Numbered from the stretch's first letter, positions 19,844 through 31,019 are shown. The stretch is DNA of 64,000 bases from Agapetus fuscipes (GCA_951799405.1 OX637359.1:2414201-2478200), one strand, 5' to 3'. Notes: generated from the letters alone by a model not told the origin. Made by a program: numbers and translations.

Positions 19844-22445
19844 CTAATCTAATCTAATCTAAGCTGCAAAGATATATATCATTTAAGATTTATACTAAAT
19901 GCATTCCCACAAGCAGATATGTATAATTTCGCGCTAACACATGCCGCATGTGGACCTACAATATAAAAACCCAATCTCAAATGAACATAAGCCTTGCAAC
20001 TCTTGCCGTCCTTCCCTGAAACAGGGGTGACATTGGCAAAGTGAACCAATTTTTATATTATGGGTGGTCAGCCGCATAACAACCTATAAGTCAAGGAACA
20101 TACATGACAAATTACATTTTTTAAAATCAAAGAATAAAAATAACAATATATACATGGACATAAAAAACTAAATCATAAAACCAAATTCACTTTAACAAAC
20201 CCTAGCCGCCAACATCACAGATCAACCGCCATTTCTTTCTATCCTTGCATACTTCTTTCATTTCCTCCAGAGTCATAACCTTCTTCATACAAGCTCTTCT
20301 TTTATTATGACTCTGGATATTCCATTCATTCGCAATTTCGGATATTTGGTCCATCCATACCTTTCTCGGTCTTCCTCTACCACGACATCCATCTATTCTA
20401 CCAACATATACTTTCTTCGTCAGTCTTTCCTCATTCATTCTCTCCATATGCCCAAACCATCTTAACAAACTTCTTTTAATCTTCACTTTCACACTTTCTT
20501 TTGCACCACATTCTTTTCTTACAAAATCATTCCTCACCCTGTCACTCCGTTTTTTCCCAATCATACTTCTTAGAAAGTCCATTTCAACAGTATGGACTTT
20601 ACTAATTTCACTTTCATTCACCGTCCAGGCCTCGCTTCCATACATCAAGGTGGGTAAAAGTATGCCACTGCGTACCGCCAATCGAGCATTTTTAGAAATA
20701 TTTTGATTTTTGGCGATACAAGCTGTGGCACCCAGTACACACCTGCCCTTCATTACTCTTCTTTCAAGTTCACCTGTCATTCTTCCATCTTTCTCAAACT
20801 TACTTCCCAAGTATACAAACTCATTTACCACATCAACATTCATTCCGTTTATTCTAAATTCGTAGTTCGTATTTTCTTCATTTCTTTCAAAAATCAAAAC
20901 TTTCGTCTTGCTTGCATTCAATTTCAAATAATTACCTAGCAGAGCTTCGTTCAATCTAGAGAGCATCGTTTGCAATTCTACTGCTGAGTCCGATACAAGA
21001 ACAGCATCATCCGCATACAGTAGAACACTCACTTTGCTCTCTCCTATCATTAATCCACAATCATCAAGTCTAGCATCTCGAACACACTTGTCCATGACTA
21101 TGTTAAATAGCCATGGGCTCATCACACATCCTTGCCTTACACCCTTAAAAACTTCAAACCATTCACTATACTCATCATCAATACGAACACATGCTGTACT
21201 ATTTTCATAGTTTGCATGCACCGCACCTAGGAGAGCCCCATTCACTCCGTATGCTTTCAAAACATCCCATAACATACCTCTGTCTACTGAGTCAAAAGCC
21301 TTTTCCAGATCTACAAAGGCCGTGAACAGCTTCCGCCTCACCGACAATTGTTTTTCAACAAGTTGTCGTAGAGTAAAAATCTGATCAACACAGCCTCTAC
21401 CGGCCATAAAGCCGGACTGTATATCGGAAATCCTTTCACTAGTAGTCAGAATCACATTTTTTATAATCACCTTACAGAAGACTTTTCCTGGTATACTGAG
21501 TAGACTGATTGGTCTGAAGTTCTGACAGTCTTTTTTGTCCCCTTTACCTTTGTAAATGGGAACAATGACTGCCTTCCTCCAATCCATCGGTACTACTCCT
21601 GCATTCACACAAAGCTTACATAATTCGTACATCCAATCTATCACGCATTCACCTCCTGCTTTCAACATTTCACCATTTATTCCATCAAACCCAGCAGACT
21701 TTCCATTCTTCAAACATTCAATAGATACTTTTATTTCTTCTTTCAAAATCCTAAATTCATTCTCTTCTGTCATTTTTCTAAACAAAATTCTTTCGCCCCG
21801 ACCAAAAATCCCTTCAAAATATTCTTTCCATCTCTTACATACTTCATCCTTCTCCCATACCATCTCACCAACAGCACTTTTGATTCCTGGGGTGGTCAAT
21901 GCAGAATCTTTATTCCTATTGGCACCGACCCATCTCCAGAATTCCTTCCTACTGTCGGTGAAACTCCTGTTCATTTTTTCATCAATCTTTCTCTGTTCAT
22001 TCGCTTTGCTTTCATAAACTACATTCTTCGCCATTTGCTTGGCTATCTTATATTCATCTTCTAGCTTTCTATCATTCCTGTCGTTCAGCCACTTTTTGTA
22101 ACATTCCTTCTTCACTTTCACAGCCTCTTTTACTTTAGCATTCCACCAGGCATCCCCTTTCAATCTTCCACCTTTCGTTTCTCCACATACTTTTCGAGCA
22201 CATTCAATCATTCCTTCTTTCATAAACTTCCACATGCTTTCAATATCTTTTTCATTAACATTCTTTTCAAGTTCATTCACACTTAACTTTTTTTGTATTT
22301 CTGATTTATACTTCACTTTCACATTTTCATCACTCAGACTTTCTACTTTTATTCTTGGCTTTCTTACTTTCTTCTTACGTTTCTTCTTTCTTACTTCTCC
22401 AATCATTATTTTAGCGCATAAGAGATAGTGGTCACTGCCTATTTC
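19844..22445 (-). mobile_element. LINE (non-LTR retrotransposon), 5' truncated, recent
   Basis: About 2.6 kb. The 3' end (plus-strand left) is the tail unit ending in (TTAGA)n; there is no poly-A. The 5' end stops within the endonuclease region. AGGCT flanks both ends as a 5-bp target duplication. Confidence 0.88.
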
Positions 22446-22460
22446 AGGCTGACCACCCAT
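20202..22460 (-). CDS. LINE endonuclease remnant and reverse transcriptase, uninterrupted 752-codon frame
   Basis: Catalyses reverse transcription of LINE RNA at a nicked target. Residues 1-5 (MGGQP) come from the interrupted target, so this start is accidental; LINE sequence begins at about residue 6. GSDHYLL at 8-14 is the last motif of an AP-type endonuclease. Reverse transcriptase motifs follow: GKSAGFDGINGEML near 255, FRPISLLSIPGK, SGFMAGRGCVDQ, AFVDLEKAFDSVDR near 370, GVRQGCVMSPWLF, and the catalytic LLYADDAVLV near 470. The C-terminal part has YGSEAWTV and RWFGHMERMNEERLTKK, then GRGRPRKVW. I see no stops or frameshifts. The layout resembles RTE-like insect LINEs but the clade is not certain. 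Most of the endonuclease is missing, so this copy cannot be autonomous. Confidence 0.9.
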   Translation of the reverse strand: MGGQPEIGSDHYLLCAKIMIGEVRKKKRKKKVRKPRIKVESLSDENVKVKYKSEIQKKLSVNELEKNVNEKDIESMWKFMKEGMIECARKVCGETKGGRLKGDAWWNAKVKEAVKVKKECYKKWLNDRNDRKLEDEYKIAKQMAKNVVYESKANEQRKIDEKMNRSFTDSRKEFWRWVGANRNKDSALTTPGIKSAVGEMVWEKDEVCKRWKEYFEGIFGRGERILFRKMTEENEFRILKEEIKVSIECLKNGKSAGFDGINGEMLKAGGECVIDWMYELCKLCVNAGVVPMDWRKAVIVPIYKGKGDKKDCQNFRPISLLSIPGKVFCKVIIKNVILTTSERISDIQSGFMAGRGCVDQIFTLRQLVEKQLSVRRKLFTAFVDLEKAFDSVDRGMLWDVLKAYGVNGALLGAVHANYENSTACVRIDDEYSEWFEVFKGVRQGCVMSPWLFNIVMDKCVRDARLDDCGLMIGESKVSVLLYADDAVLVSDSAVELQTMLSRLNEALLGNYLKLNASKTKVLIFERNEENTNYEFRINGMNVDVVNEFVYLGSKFEKDGRMTGELERRVMKGRCVLGATACIAKNQNISKNARLAVRSGILLPTLMYGSEAWTVNESEISKVHTVEMDFLRSMIGKKRSDRVRNDFVRKECGAKESVKVKIKRSLLRWFGHMERMNEERLTKKVYVGRIDGCRGRGRPRKVWMDQISEIANEWNIQSHNKRRACMKKVMTLEEMKEVCKDRKKWRLICDVGG

Positions 22461-23066
22461 ACTGTAAAAAATGGTTCACTTTGCCAATGTCACCCCTGTT
22501 TCAGGGAAGGTCGACAATAGTTGCAGGCTGTGTGTTCATTCGAGGTATGGATTTTAATTTGTAAGTACGTATGCAGCATTTATAAGCACAAACTTACATG
22601 TGTCTATAATGAATTGTTTTTGTTTGTGGGCATGCATTTGAATTTTAAATGTTAATATTTCTTTGCAACTTAGATTATAGATTATTGCTAAAAATAGGAT
22701 AAGTTAAAAAGCAGACATACCACAACGTGTTCTGCTGTCAAATGTCAAAAACAAACTGATAAAATATTTCATAAACACGTTTTTATTATTTAAATAATTA
22801 CAGATAAACAGGTTTTTTTATGATATATATAATAATTATTGAACAATAAGCAAAGCTGTCAACGCAGCTGGTGTAAAACACTTAAAAGGATTAATAATTT
22901 GTTTATTTAAACCAGCAAACTAAGAAATAAAAATTTTAGTCGCTTACTACTGAGAATTTTGAAAATATCTTTTGCATTTTATTTGTTTATATATATTTTT
23001 TGTCGCATAATTTACATGAATTGATGTAATGGTAGTCCATTAGTGTTTATTTGTAAGTATACTCCT

Positions 23067-23372
23067 TGACTGATAGGTTGGTATGCGGCTGACCACCCAT
23101 ACTGTAAAAAATGGTTCACTTTGCCAATGTCACCCCTGCTTCAGGGAAGGTCGGCAAGAGTTGCAGGGCTTATGTTCATTTGTGGTTTGGATTTTATTTG
23201 TAAGTACACATTCAGGATTTGTAAACACGAACTACACGTGTTTGTTTGTGGGCATGCATTTGAAAGCTTTAAATTAAGCGCGAAATTGTGCATGTCTGCT
23301 TGTGGGAATGCATTTAATATGAATCTCAAATGATACATATCTTTGCACTTTGCAGCTTAGATTTAGATACCC
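23067..23372 (+). repeat. LINE tail unit
   Basis: ccttgactgataggttggta to gcagcttagatttagat; an extra partial copy follows. Confidence 0.8.
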
Positions 23373-23474
23373 TACACGCAGCATGTGTAAGCGCAGACTT
23401 ATATGTGCCTGCTTGTGAGCATGCACTAAATATGAGCCTTAAAATGTCAATATACCTTTGCAACGTAGATTAAT
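23373..23474 (+). repeat. LINE tail unit, 3' part
   Basis: Starts acgcagcatgtgtaagcg and ends gcaacgtagattaat, directly after the previous copy. Confidence 0.7.
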
Positions 23475-23483
23475 ATAGAAAGA

Positions 23484-23803
23484 CCTGACCGGTCGATAGC
23501 TCAGTTGGTACAGTGCTTGCATTCCATGCCGTACGCTCGGGTTCGAATCCCACAGAGGGTGTCAGAAATGATTTCTCATTTCGGTGTTTATTTCAAGCCC
23601 CAAAAGTAAAATACCGGCAAGGCTTACTCAGCCTTCACAAGAAATGAGTACCACCCCTCTCGGGAGCTGGGAAACCCCCACTTCAACTGAAGTGGTTGGC
23701 GTAAGGCCGGCCCCCTTACCTGTAAAAATTAATACCCCCTTAATAGACTCCTTCGGAGATAACGCGGCAAGAAGTTAAACTATATGTGTAGCTTAGTTGC
23801 GTA
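23484..23803 (+). mobile_element. SINE-B, full length
   Basis: Head gaccggtcgatagctcagtt; end aaactatatgtgtagcttag. Confidence 0.85.
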
Positions 23804-23867
23804 ATTGCGTAGTGTGTCTCGGAACGGCAATTTCAATTTTATGGAAGTCTATAATCTCTATAATGTA

Positions 23868-24084
23868 AGTTGCAATGCCCACAAACAGAAACGTGTACGT
23901 TTGCGCGTACAAATGCTGCAAGTGTACTTACAAATTAAAATCTACGCGTCTAATTAACTTACACCCTGAAACTTTTGCTCACCTTCCCTGAAACATGGGT
24001 GACATTGTCAAAGCAAACTTTTTTTTAATATTACCTATGTATGTATGTATGGTCAGCCTGATACCAACCTATAAGTCAAGGATC
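23868..24084 (-). repeat. LINE tail unit, diverged
   Basis: Keeps gttgcaatgcccacaaacag and ataccaacctataagtcaag. Confidence 0.7.
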
Positions 24085-24107
24085 TTTCTTGTATAATTGA
24101 TGATTTT

Positions 24108-24185
24108 TACAGAGAAGACCAACCTCGCAGAGGGCTCTTGAGGTGTGATTTACACAAAACAGCACTCACCAAATAAATCATCCAA
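24108..24185 (+). mobile_element. SINE-A type 1 tail fragment
   Basis: gcagagggctcttgaggtgt ... actcaccaaataaatcatcc, with no head or body. Confidence 0.7.
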
Positions 24186-24293
24186 ATTGTAATATTAATT
24201 TAAGTATTTATATGGCTGTTTGCGTGTTGTACGAGTATGTAGGTACACCGCGGTGGAATAAAATTAATTTATTTTTGGTTTATTTTATTTTGA

Positions 24294-24395
24294 TTGAGCG
24301 GTCACCCATCCAAGTACTATCCGCGCCCAATGTTGCTTAACTTCGGTGATCTATGGGAAGCGGTGCTTTCAACATGGAAACGTCGTTGACTAAAG
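24294..24395 (-). mobile_element. 5S rRNA-derived SINE head fragment
   Basis: Plus strand gagcggtcacccatccaagt, gcgcccaatgttgcttaac, then caacatgg: the antisense of the 5S part of SINE-A, with no tRNA part attached. Confidence 0.75.
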
Positions 24396-24555
24396 GTTCG
24401 CGCCTACACAGTCTGCATGTGTGCATACAAATAAGCAAAGCCTCACATGAACATAAACCTTGCAACTCCTGCTGCCGTTCCCTGAACCGGGGTGGCATTG
24501 GCAAAAGTGAACCGATTTTTACAGCACGGGTGGTCAGCCTCATACCAACCTAACA
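24395..24555 (-). repeat. LINE tail unit, 5' part
   Basis: Ends gtcagcctcataccaaccta; abuts the 5S-derived fragment. Confidence 0.65.
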
Positions 24556-24769
24556 TGATAAAAATACAAATAAAGCCATACATTTCAGTTTTTATAGCCT
24601 TGAAAGAAAATAAAAAGCTTATCGTAAAAATATGATGATTTGTCATGAATCACGAAAAACATGAAATCGCTATAAAAAGTAAGTGTGCAAGTTGAATAAT
24701 GATTTTATTATTTAATAATTTTTAATGCTTCAAAAATGTTTGGATTTTATGAGATTGCTAACACTTTTA

Positions 24770-24990
24770 AGGTACGTAACTGTAGATAGACTTTTCGTCA
24801 CCTTAGAGCTTGGTTGTCTTATCTCCAACAGAGGTAATTTCACATGAGCAATGTATGTACGAGTACTGTACAAATGAGTCTTATGATTGCTTGAAATTGA
24901 TTTGAATAATATTAAAAACAACTCTCACATAACGTGTTTTACTTTTTTTACTTAGCTCCGATAGAATTTGAATCTTAAGACCTATACTTG
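24770..24990. mobile_element. MITE-like repeat
   Basis: Reverse relative of 7936-8160 and 32150-32362 (agaggtaatttcacatgagc ... gaatcttaagacc). Confidence 0.5.
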
Positions 24991-25726
24991 GTTCCTTGAT
25001 TTATAGGTTGGTATGAAGGCTGACCACCCGTTGAAACTTGTTCATCTAATATGAAACTCTCTTCACAACTTAGGTACAAACAGAGAATAATTGAAGGAAG
25101 ACGAGCTCCAGATGGAAGAAGAACCTGAGACAGAAGCACAAGATCCCTCTTTCGTGCCGCAGAATCGAAGGTGTAAATCGCTATGATGATCTCGAACTCG
25201 ACTAGTATCATTTATCACGTAATAAATGATACAAGTACAGGCAAAAAAGGTACAACTGACAGAGTTTAATAAATTACTTTAAAACTATAATATTTACCAT
25301 AAAAATAAAATGTGCAGTGAAAGTAAATGTTTTTATCTACAAAACAAGGTTCTTATGGGTAACCTAGCCCCCTTAGTTCATGAATTAGATTTTTTTAAAT
25401 CTTGTTTTTGCTCTCCTGTAAAATGATGATTTTTGAGTTGTATCACTTTTCACAGGAGGCACAGACATATAATGTGAATTCCCAATGTTACACATCTTTG
25501 CGACTTAGATTAGGTTAGACAACCAGTTTAGGAAGAAGCAGTACCTCTTTACTGAATAGCCACAGGAAGAAGAAGAAAGATAGATGAGTGAGTAATAAAG
25601 TGGATTTGTCTAGATTTTCAGCAGGAACATTCTCAATTGTTTTTATTTTGTATTTTGATGAACTGTTCCATTTTACACCTGAAGATGGGAGGTACTGCTT
25701 CTTCCTAAACTGGTTGTCTAAGCTAA

Positions 25727-26062
25727 TCTAAGTCGCAAAGATGTGTAACATTGGGAATTCACATTATATGTATTTTCACGAGCAAACATGCATAAAATAA
25801 AGTTGTAGACTTTCACTAACACTTTCATGGTCGGTATTCCACAAAAGTGGGGAAAAACCACAAAAACAATTCAGTAAACATGTATAAGTTCGCGCTTGTA
25901 CATGCCGCATGTGAACCTACAACATAAAAACCCGAATCTCAAATGAGCATACACCCTGCAACTCTTGCCGACCTTCCCTGAAATAGGGGTGAGATTGGCA
26001 AAGTGAACCATTTTCTACAGCATGGGTGGTCAGCCACATCCAATCTATATGTCAAGGAACCA
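25727..26062 (-). repeat. LINE tail unit with a short internal insertion
   Basis: Tail ctaatctaagtcgcaaagat, an insertion at about 25795-25875, then the core and tatatgtcaaggaacc. Confidence 0.7.
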
Positions 26063-26246
26063 TTGTTTACCAACACAACCGTCAAGGTTATGTTGGAGAA
26101 ATTTTGAGAACTTTCATAGGACTTGAGCTATGCTGTCCCTATAACTGTAGATTTTCAGCAGGACCGTTCTTTGTTGTTTTTATTTTGTATTTTGATGAAA
26201 CTCTTTGATTTTATTGATGACGATGGGAGGTACTGCTTCTTTCGAA

Positions 26247-26487
26247 GTACCCTTAGTACGAGTTGCAAATCTTGAGTAATGTAAAGTTTACGGCAATTAT
26301 CAAAGAGTGATTTCCCCCAAAATCGGCCGTTTTTGTTTGTTTGAACATGATTTTCTTCATCACTGTAACTCTTTTGCTAAGACCATTAAGTGTAAGAAAC
26401 AAAAACGGCAGATTTTGGGAGAATTCACTCTTTAATAATTGCCGTAAACTTTACATTACTCAAGTTTGCATCTCGTACTAAGGGTAC
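26247..26487. mobile_element. MITE
   Basis: Perfect-looking ends gtacccttagtacgag and ctcgtactaagggtac, with further pairing inward (taaagtttacggcaattat and its complement). Confidence 0.85.
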
Positions 26488-26535
26488 TGGTTGTGAATAA
26501 AATAAACCCATAAGTGAATTTAAAAAAACTAAATT

Positions 26536-26541
26536 TTTATT
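26536..26541 (-). terminator. Gene B poly-A signal (AATAAA)
   Basis: Minus-strand AATAAA 55 nt after the gene B stop codon. The only canonical signal close to the stop. Confidence 0.5.
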
Positions 26542-26595
26542 TAAAATCACGTTCTTGTCTTGAATCTTTTAATTACTTTTTATAGTTTTGTATAT

Positions 26596-26726
26596 TTAGA
26601 AACGGCGTCTAAGCGGGTCAGAGTATGAAAGACATCTGCAGGTTTGACAACCGTTAGCGTCCACCTCAAACTCTTCACAATGTCCCCAATTCCTGCATTT
26701 CAGAAGCGGACACGGGCCGGGAGTTG
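26596..26726 (-). CDS. Gene B exon 4: terminal antistasin-like domain
   Basis: Acceptor tttctag; stop TAA at 26598-26596. Encodes PGPCPLLKCRNWGHCEEFE, then the GCQTCRC motif. Confidence 0.85.
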
Positions 26727-29663
26727 CTAGAAACATAAAAAAAAACATTTGACATACACATTTTTATATAGTTTATACATTAAAAAAAAAAATCTGAAGA
26801 GGAATGCAATTCAACTACTGACCTACCCATTCTGCCTGGCTAGAAACAGGACATCATGAAAAAATCAGTGAAACTAAATTTCACATTCTTTTTCTTCTTA
26901 TGGCACTGCATGTTACCATGTGAGGTTATTTGTGTCGTTACTCATTGTTTTATTTTGTATTTGGATAAAAAAAAATACTAGGGACTCAGCGCATGAATTG
27001 GCATAGAAAAATTTGTGACGGCCTACGACCGGGTTGCTAAAAGATCGCTGTATCATAAAAGTGCGATATTTGCCTGGTGAAACAATCCCAAATTCAAATT
27101 CGGGCCAAGTCCAAGGATGTGTGATGCGTATTAATTTATCCATTTCGGTTGTGCACACCTTATTCATTTTCCTATTGCTTACAGTCCATGCTTCACTTCC
27201 ATGCATCAGTGTCAGCAACAAATCCACCAATGACCACTGATTATTAAAAAAAAATGCACTTACGTGTTGGTTTGGGAATACATCTGAATATTGGAGTGCA
27301 ATCACCCCCTTCACGGCACAAAGGATCTACAAAAGAAGAATGCAAGTAAGAAATAAAGTAATGAGCTAAGAGGAGCTTTTGAGCTTGTTGCGTATTGTTA
27401 CGAATTTAGGGTTCCAAAAGTCTTTCAATTAAAAATACTGGTCTTCTTATACAGTTGTTTATTTTACACTTTTAATAATGTTTTTTCACAAAGTCTCGAC
27501 TATTCCATTACACTTGGTTTCTGTTCACTGATCAAGTTAGCTCTATGTAGTTGTAAAGCTCGTAGAATACTGGCTCTGCAAGCAACTCGCACCCTTCTTA
27601 TACTCTTCAAAACAGTACAATCCAGATCCATATTCGCTAGACAGTTCCAGAAAGGCGTAGTAATCATTATTTCTCGATGCTTCAAGTATTTTCATTCAAT
27701 GATTCCTACCCACACAATACAATACAGAATTCCTATAACTATAATTAATACCTACTTATTTTAAATATTTATATTTCATATTTACATAACAGTATGTTAA
27801 TGTTGATAAGATGATCTTCTTTGCTTCTTACGTATGCTGCAAAGATGAACCGTTTGGGTCTTTTTTTATTTGGGCGTAAATGACGTCGATGGATTTTCGG
27901 AATGAAGGTATCGACAGGCCTAGGTGGCCGGTTTGCTAGCAACTTTTTACGTCATTTTCCTTGACTGATAGGTTGGTATGCGACTGACCACCCATACTGT
28001 AAAAAATGGTTCACTTTGCCAATGTCACCCCTGCTTCAGGGAAGGTCGGCAAGAGTTGCAGGGCTTATGTTCATTTGAGATTGGGTTTTTTATATTGTAG
28101 GTCCACATGCGGCATGTGTAAGCGCGAAATTATGCATGTCTGCTTGTGGGAATGCATTAAATATGAATCTCAAATGATACATGTGTTTGCAGCTTAGATT
28201 TAGATTAGATTTTTAGATTTGACGTCAAACGTCTCTAAGCCAGATGCGCTGCGTTTTTGGCGGGATTCAAATTCTCCGCATTTTTTTTTTTTTAATTATC
28301 AATGATATCTTTATTTTTACTGCAGAAAAAGTATAAGGTTGTCATCCTTGAAATGTACTCTAAACAAAACCATATTATATTCAACCTTGGTGATGAGACT
28401 TTTAGCCCTGGTACTATGAACCTTTTGCTTCTTATTTATATGCGTTCTTTTCTTCACTTACCTACTCTCACACATTCCTCGCTCATCTTACATTTACTGC
28501 ATGGATCCACACAGACGCATGTGTTGCAGTTACATATTCCCTTTACGTAGCCATACGGACAATCATTCTCACACACTGGGCACCGATAAAAGCGGCATTT
28601 ATCTGAAAAACAAGAAACAAAGGTATTGACATAAAAATCACTTTTATCGGGCTATGTAGCCGTGGTCTGGTTGATTCTTTCTGGACAGTTTCGCCCATTA
28701 CTCCGATGGGCATTATCAGCGATTGGCCAGTCGCTGTGATCTTCTTACACGTGTAATAATTATAATGCCCATCGGAGTAATGGGTGAAACTGTCCGGAAA
28801 GAATCAACCAGACCACGGCTACATAGCAAGAAAAATGTGATTGTTATGTCAAAAAAAAAAACCGGCCGTGAAAGCTTCAATATACAACAAAGGTATTGTT
28901 ACTATTTTCTTGGGTTCTAAATCTAAATTTACCTTGCAAAGATATACATGTATATCATTTGAGATTCGTATTAAATGCATACCTACAAGCAGACACGTAT
29001 AAGTTTGCGCTTGCATATGCCGCATGTGGACCTACAATATAAAAACCCAATCTCAAATGAACATAAGTCTTTTTTTTTTTTTTTTAAATAATAAAAAAAC
29101 TTTGTTTTAATTCACTGTGAGTAAGTCCTTTGCAACTCATGCCGACCTTCCCTGAAACAGAGGTGACATTGGCAAAGTGAACCATCTTTTTACAGTATGA
29201 GTGGTCAGCCTCATACCAACCTATAAGTCAAGGAATATACACAACAAACAACCTATAAATACAGATTATATCACTAATGAATACAACAATTACAAACTCA
29301 AAATAAAATACTGGTTAAAAGTCTACTCAGCCTTCACGAAAAATGAGTGTCAGCCGGCTCGGGAGCTGAGAAACCTCACTTCAACTGCAATGGTTGGTGT
29401 AAGGCCGGCCCCTTTATCTGTAAAAATAATTATTTTCCATCCGACACATGTGACGTCTTCGGGGAGAAAGAGTTGAGAAGTTACACCATATATGTGGCTG
29501 TGTTGCATCTGCGGGTGTCATTTTCATACCAAACTATTCATGAAGAAAGGATTAGCATTGATGTATAAATTTTGAAGAAATATTGCTTACCAGCTAATCT
29601 TGATAATGCAGTTGAAACGAGTATAAAGAAAATGGCAATTTGAAATAATAAGAACTTTGCCAT
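26596..29663 (-). CDS. Gene B: secreted antistasin-like protein, 135 aa
   Basis: Exons 29663-29591, 28602-28462, 27326-27264 and 26726-26596, all phase 1; 408 nt with the TAA. Residues 1-24 are a signal peptide (MAKFLLFQIAIFFILVSTA). Exon 2 (26-71) is the first antistasin-like domain: RCPVCENDCPYGYV, then CNCNTCVC, then a CKMSEECV extension. Exon 3 (73-92) is a Cys-rich linker. Exon 4 (94-135) is the terminal domain with CPLLKC, EVDANGCQTCRC, and a short tail ending DPLRRRF. Probably an extracellular protease inhibitor, inferred from the family. A TATA box lies 55 nt before the ATG and AATAAA lies after the stop. It is the most compact of the five and looks fully intact. Confidence 0.85.
27120..27240 (-). 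pseudogene. LINE reverse-transcriptase fragment
   Basis: Minus strand reads LMHGSEAWTVSNRKMNKV, the same region as YGSEAWTVNESEISKV in the intact LINE. It ends 24 nt from gene B exon 3. Confidence 0.75.
27264..27326 (-). CDS. Gene B exon 3: linker
   Basis: 63 nt, phase 1-1, acceptor ttgtag and donor GTAAGT. Encodes PLCREGGDCTPIFRCIPKPT. Confidence 0.8.
27958..28220 (+). repeat. LINE tail unit
   Basis: ccttgactgataggttggta to gcagcttagatttagatta. In intron 2 of gene B, opposite strand to the gene. Confidence 0.85.
28462..28602 (-). CDS. Gene B exon 2: first antistasin-like domain
   Basis: 141 nt, phase 1-1, acceptor tttttcag and donor GTAAGT. Eleven Cys, with CNCNTCVC in place of the GCxxCxC of gene A. 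Confidence 0.85.
28651..28827. mobile_element. Near-perfect foldback element
   Basis: Arms of about 67 bp from gctatgtagccgtggtctgg to its complement ccagaccacggctacatagc, with only a few mismatches. Lies in intron 1 of gene B. Confidence 0.92.
28682..28720 (-). ncRNA. Hammerhead-like motif, diverged (candidate)
   Basis: Minus strand CTGATAA, stem GCCCAT/ATGGGC, GAAACTGTC. The first box has A where CUGANGA needs G, so this copy is probably inactive. Confidence 0.2.
28920..29235 (-). repeat. LINE tail unit with a T-rich insertion
   Basis: ccttgcaaagatatacatg ... taccaacctataagtcaagg, with about 60 nt of T-rich sequence inserted near 29070. Confidence 0.75.
29305..29500 (+). mobile_element. 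SINE-B, 3' part
   Basis: From aaaataaaatactggttaa to acaccatatatgtggctg; head missing. Confidence 0.7.
29591..29663 (-). CDS. Gene B exon 1: signal peptide
   Basis: ATG at 29663-29661, 24 codons plus one base, donor GTAAGC. Confidence 0.85.
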
Positions 29664-29717
29664 TTTGATTTCTCAAAACAAATTGATATTCTCACACCGC
29701 ATTGGCGAAATACCTGC

Positions 29718-29724
29718 TTTTATA
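29718..29724 (-). promoter_or_regulatory. TATA box of gene B
   Basis: TATAAAA on the minus strand, 55 nt before the ATG, leaving a leader of about 25-30 nt. Confidence 0.6.
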
Positions 29725-29814
29725 CCACATTTTAACATGTTTGAGGATTATATTGTTATGTACATATAGACAGCTTAAAGATGAAAGTGAATAAGCGCCG
29801 TTTCATTCTAATTT

Positions 29815-29945
29815 ATCATTCTAATCTAAGTTGCAAATATATGTAATAACATACACCTTGCAACAAACAGGAGTGACTGTGGCAAAGTCAACCATTTTCT
29901 GCAGCATGGGTGGTCAGCCGCATACCAACCCATGAGTCAAGGAAC
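29815..29945 (-). repeat. LINE tail unit, internally deleted
   Basis: ctaatctaagttgcaaatat jumps to aacaggagtgactgtggcaa and then gcataccaacc. Confidence 0.7.
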
Positions 29946-30484
29946 ATACACAACAATCACATTTTTACAATCAATAAATAATAATATATTGTAGTGTTTT
30001 TGGGTTCGGAAAGTCTCTAAATTAAAACATACAGGTCTTCTTTCAGGATCTTTATTTTCACTTAGTTTATAATTTACATTTATTTTGAACACTTTTAGCA
30101 ACTCAAATTTATTTTCACAGTTCAGTACCTCAGACACTCTTCAATCAAAGGCGACTATCTATCTGTCCTGGTGCACTCAATTTTGCTCCTTATATACTTC
30201 AGAGACAGAAGTCTCTAGTGACTAATTTGCCAGCTAACTCTCGAACGTTCTACCAGCTCCAAGAGTACAAAGGGATTATTTCATTTCTAGATTTCTTAGG
30301 CCTATAATTATTGCTACCTACGATGTACACCTATATTAATCTACTTTTGACATAACACTATAATAATTATTACTACCTACTTACGATGTAGGTACACCTA
30401 TATTAATCTACTATTTACATAAAAATATATATGGACATCAAAAACTAAACAGAAAACAAATTTAAAACCCCTAGCCCCCAAATT

Positions 30485-30665
30485 GATTTGAGAAATTGTG
30501 GATAAAACATGTTAATGAGGGTAACTTCTCATAGTAAGTGAACTAATCGCAAGGAAGTGCTCACGACCAACTTGTAAACTGCAGGATTTTCATATATTTT
30601 TTGCGTTTCGTATTGTAGAAAACAGGAAAAAAGGTGCATTTATCTGAGAAATCCATGTTGGCCTT
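30485..30665. repeat. Dispersed repeat shared with 11515-11690
   Basis: Same end sequence gcatttatctgagaaatcca followed by tgttgg. Confidence 0.6.
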
Positions 30666-30724
30666 AGATTATGTCAATTTTTGTTTTTGTTATGATTGTT
30701 TTTTTTTAGATTTGTGGAAAGGAA

Positions 30725-30905
30725 TGCAATCCACTAACCTATTTTGCCTGGCCAGTTGTCTTCATGCGAAAGCAGAAGCTTGTGTGTATGCAACGACATC
30801 TGTTGAATCAGGGTTGAAGTTATGGTCGCGAGATTCGAACCAACGTTATCCGGTTCCTAATACGCTAGTCGAACATGCACCTCTATCCCTCGGCCATAAC
30901 ACCAT
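30725..30905 (-). mobile_element. SINE-C (class II tRNA-like head)
   Basis: Minus strand: gttatggccgagggatagag, a long variable arm, then aacgttggttcgaatctcgc, then aaccctgattcaacagatgt as in the other SINE-C copies. Confidence 0.7.
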
Positions 30906-31019
30906 TTTTTGTAGGCATTTTTGTTAACAAATGTAGGAGGAAGTAGTTTGCTGGCTTGTATTGACAGGGTCCTTGATGATGATGATGATGATTTGTAGAG
31001 CGCCGTTTTGTGACTACTG

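Larger units (their letters stand above)
19815..22682 (+). repeat. Plus-strand tail unit split by the intact LINE
   Basis: The left piece is 19815-19843 (ccttgacttgtaggttggta to gaggct) and the right piece 22446-22682 (aggctgaccaccc ... gcaacttagatta). Together they make one ordinary tail unit with aggct duplicated at the two junctions. Confidence 0.85.

Noticed and set aside
21556..22017. 153-codon plus-strand frame
   Set aside because: Antisense shadow of the LINE reverse transcriptase.
19844..22682. LINE flanked by inverted tail units taken as one transposon with terminal inverted repeats
   Set aside because: The AGGCT duplication and the reconstructable plus-strand tail unit show simple insertion of the LINE into an older copy.
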